This document shows positions 62,218 through 64,000 of a stretch of 64,000 bases of DNA, piece after piece. The stretch lies in the NCBI GenBank assembly GCA_025059075.1, contig JANXDZ010000002.1, positions 186,001-250,000 on the forward strand, read 5' to 3'. Numbering within the stretch: the stretch's first letter is position 1; every line of letters starts with the position of its first letter. Position numbers and translations under genes: made by a program. The notes beneath the pieces are model-generated. The model worked only from the letters and a program-made list of their open reading frames with translations, was not told the DNA's origin and searched no databases. This DNA is from Sulfolobales archaeon (GTDB lineage Archaea > Thermoproteota > Thermoprotei_A > Sulfolobales > Desulfurococcaceae).

Positions 62218-63321
62218 GTGGTGAACGTATGCATTAAGGACCTATGCAAGAAGTTTGGAAAAACAGAAGCCGTAAAGGACTTTAATTTAGAGATAAAAAG
62301 TGGAGAGTTCTTTGTCTTACTGGGTCCAAGTGGAAGCGGGAAATCAACTGTATTAAATTGCATAGCTGGAGTCATTAAGCCAACTAAGGGAGAGATATGG
62401 ATTGGCGATAAACTTGTTGTCTCAGCAGAAAAAGGAGTATTCATACCTCCACAGGAGAGGAACTTAGGCATGGTATTTCAGGACTTCGCTCTTTACCCTC
62501 ATATGAGTGTGTTTGACAACATAACCTTTCCACTAAAGGTTAGAAAATTCCCTGAGAATGAAGTGAGAATGAGGGCTGAGCAAATAGCTGAAATTCTCGG
62601 CATAAAGCACTTATTGAATAGAAAGCCTGGGCAGCTAAGTGGTGGTGAAAAACAGAGGGTTGGTCTTGCAAGAGCTTTAATTAGGAATCCCCCGCTGCTT
62701 CTAATGGATGAACCATTGTCAAACCTGGATGCTAAGCTAAGAGTCATGATGAGAGTTGAGCTAAAGAGAATACAACGTGAGTTTAAGACTACAGTCGTTT
62801 ACGTAACACACGACCAAGTTGAGGCACTTAGCATGGGTGATAGAATAGGAATTATGTCTGCTGGAACACTACAGCAAGTAGGTGAACCAATAGAGATCTA
62901 TGAGAAGCCCATTAATACTTTTGTAGCAGGCTTCATAGGCAGCCCACCGATGAACATGTTTAATTGTACTCTAACCGATTTAGAGCGTGGAGTGCTTAAA
63001 TGCGATTTTGGAGAATACATATTACCCAAATCAGTGGCTGAAGTAATTTTTATGAAAGCTGTTAAAGAACTCATATTAGGAGTGAGGCCAGAACACGTGA
63101 AAATAGTGAGTAAGCATATGCCTGGAGCTCTGGAGGCAAAGTTTATTTATGTAGAAAAGCTCGGTAGAGAACTAATAGCTCACCTAAAGATCGGGGAATC
63201 AAAAATTACATCAATAATATCGCCAGAAGTCCATAGCAGTCTTAAAGAAACTGTATGGATACTCTTTGATGAAAATAAAATCCATGTATTCGATAAAAGC
63301 AGTGGACAGACAATAGTCTGA
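62218..63321 (+). CDS. Sugar ABC transporter ATPase (MalK/MsmK/UgpC-like)
   Basis: ATPase that powers the importer, 367 residues. It has Walker A LLGPSGSGKST, Q-loop VFQDFALYPHMSV, signature LSGGEKQRVGLARAL, Walker B LLLMDEPLSNLDAK, H-loop VTHDQVEAL and a C-terminal TOBE-type regulatory region (from about 235). The GTG start at 62218 is 6 bases after the permease stop. It closes the four-gene operon. Confidence 0.95.
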   Translation: MVNVCIKDLCKKFGKTEAVKDFNLEIKSGEFFVLLGPSGSGKSTVLNCIAGVIKPTKGEIWIGDKLVVSAEKGVFIPPQERNLGMVFQDFALYPHMSVFDNITFPLKVRKFPENEVRMRAEQIAEILGIKHLLNRKPGQLSGGEKQRVGLARALIRNPPLLLMDEPLSNLDAKLRVMMRVELKRIQREFKTTVVYVTHDQVEALSMGDRIGIMSAGTLQQVGEPIEIYEKPINTFVAGFIGSPPMNMFNCTLTDLERGVLKCDFGEYILPKSVAEVIFMKAVKELILGVRPEHVKIVSKHMPGALEAKFIYVEKLGRELIAHLKIGESKITSIISPEVHSSLKETVWILFDENKIHVFDKSSGQTIV

Positions 63322-63419
63322 CCTTTAGTTCAGGCCTTCATTTTATTTGGATCTTTATCACTTCTTTTGTACAAAACCAGTCTTAAGAAGATATGAATGA
63401 GTTATTGGCATGTAGTATT

Positions 63420-63524
63420 TTATGGATCCTTGGATCTCCCACGAGGATCTCCAGTTATTCCTTTCATTGCATTCATAAGTCCCCTAAGGCTTGAAGCCAT
63501 TGATATTACTTCCTCTGGGTTCAT
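63420..63524 (-). CDS. Possible 34-residue small protein
   Basis: A minus-strand frame in the 255-base gap after the sugar operon starts with ATG at 63524 and reads MNPEEVISMASSLRGLM, then NAMKGITGDPRGRSKDP, ending at TAA. The composition is protein-like (amphipathic helix plus basic tail). A TAG lies directly before the ATG and no ribosome site is seen, so this could be a remnant. The rest of the gap has no other feature I can support. Confidence 0.3.
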   Translation of the reverse strand: MNPEEVISMASSLRGLMNAMKGITGDPRGRSKDP

Positions 63525-63576
63525 CTAATTTAGACTTACGTTCTCGGGCCTATTTAGAGTCCGCATAGAGATGGCG

Positions 63577-64000
63577 TTATTGCATCAATTGCTTGAGGTA
63601 CTGCAACCCTGATCCTGCTAAAGCCAGTAGCTCTATTAACTTAAGTACTTCACTGGGAGTGTTTAAGTAATAGTCTACAGTATAGGCATCAATTCTGCTG
63701 GCTCCTGGAGTAGTCTCAGCTATATCAGCTACCTCACTTTCCCTAAACTCTATACGTAATCTATATTTATCGTAGTTGAATTTAAGAGGTTTAGCAACTC
63801 CTTCTTCAACTAGTCTTACGGCTTCACCAACCTTAGTTTTAATTTCATCAATTACTTCCTCTATGGATTTGTATATAGCTGCATATCTACTCATCCCTTG
63901 TTTAAGCTCAATGAATATAGTCCAAGGAGAATACTTCTCCACTTCACTCCTTAGACAACAGTCTCCTGCAACCATAACTACCGGTACGTCATGTTCTCCA
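63577..64000 (-). CDS. D-aminopeptidase, M55 family, partial (5' end beyond right edge)
   Basis: C-terminal part of a DppA-type D-aminopeptidase. The frame is open to the right edge and reads GEHDVPVVMVAGDCC, followed by the family-like KQGMSRYAAIYKS and a C-terminal domain ending SGLQYLKQLMQ. M55 enzymes have about 270 residues, so roughly half is outside the window. The family cleaves D-amino-acid peptides; archaeal members may act on ordinary peptides. Confidence 0.85.
   Translation of the reverse strand, partial: GEHDVPVVMVAGDCCLRSEVEKYSPWTIFIELKQGMSRYAAIYKSIEEVIDEIKTKVGEAVRLVEEGVAKPLKFNYDKYRLRIEFRESEVADIAETTPGASRIDAYTVDYYLNTPSEVLKLIELLALAGSGLQYLKQLMQ

Noticed and set aside
1-64000. Mobile elements, CRISPR arrays, rRNA or replication origin
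   Set aside because: No transposase or integrase frames, regularly spaced repeats, rRNA-like sequence or origin-type repeat clusters with cdc6/orc genes were seen.

Overview
This window is chromosomal DNA of a crenarchaeote (Thermoproteota). It carries the complete ESCRT-type division set CdvA-CdvB-CdvC, TATA-binding protein, an A-type ATP synthase operon, archaeal Holliday resolvase Hjc, diphthamide genes and a threonine tRNA interrupted by a bulge-helix-bulge intron. Many genes start with GTG or TTG, GGTG-type ribosome binding sites are common, and TATA boxes precede several operons. Cdv-type division excludes Thermoproteales and fits the Desulfurococcales/Acidilobales/Fervidicoccales/Sulfolobales side; I cannot name a genus. 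The DNA is AT-rich, genes are tightly packed and strand switches are frequent. I saw no insertion sequence, CRISPR array, rRNA or integrase.

Layout. 1-4.9 kb (minus): A-type ATP synthase genes H, I, K, E and C (C cut by the left edge), with a Nudix hydrolase between I and K. 5-7 kb: endonuclease IV, a CDP-alcohol phosphatidyltransferase and Hjc. 7-9.2 kb: a slipin-NfeD membrane protease pair. 9.3-10.6 kb: a class II (bacterial-type) HMG-CoA reductase, followed on the same strand by a probable C/D box sRNA. 10.6-13.5 kb: two radical SAM genes and a small unknown protein. 13.5-15.2 kb (minus): a one-ATPase ECF transporter with a QueT-like S component. 15.4-20 kb: Mut7-C RNase-like protein, AMMECR1, GPN-loop GTPase, DNA ligase and family 4 uracil-DNA glycosylase. 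20-22 kb: a structured, possibly non-coding region with a predicted pseudoknot, then a GtrA fusion protein and a dolichol-phosphate-mannose-synthase-like glycosyltransferase. 22-24.9 kb: deoxyhypusine synthase and two unknown membrane proteins.

25-29.5 kb (minus): a TGS-domain GTPase, a small ORF, then cdvA-cdvB-cdvC. 29.5-35.2 kb: unknown proteins, an HTH regulator, a degenerate MDR dehydrogenase, an aminotransferase, a B12-type radical SAM protein and a HEPN-MNT pair. 35.2-36.7 kb: HMG-CoA synthase with its DUF35 partner but without the usual neighbouring thiolase. 36.7-46 kb (minus): a full Opp/Dpp-type peptide ABC transporter, split by one radical SAM gene on the opposite strand. 46-52.5 kb: two divergent single-pass-type membrane proteins, TBP, Dph2, a METTL5-like methyltransferase, exosome Csl4 and a ubiquitin-like small protein. 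52.5-58.9 kb: seryl-tRNA synthetase, an M29-type aminopeptidase, a decayed methyltransferase pseudogene, the intron-containing tRNA-Thr, a large unknown repeat-type protein and a class V aminotransferase. 59-63.3 kb: a complete sugar-type ABC importer. The right edge cuts an M55 D-aminopeptidase.

Together the genes suggest a heterotroph: an Opp-type peptide importer, an M29 and an M55 peptidase and several aminotransferases point to peptide use, and the CUT1-type importer to sugar use. Isoprenoid lipid synthesis is represented by HMG-CoA synthase and reductase. The least explained items are the predicted pseudoknot RNA (20.16-20.29 kb), the C/D box sRNA candidate (9.2 kb), the MNT gene without a standard start codon, the EcfA without its switch histidine, and the 64-bp near-identical 3' segment shared by oppD and oppF.
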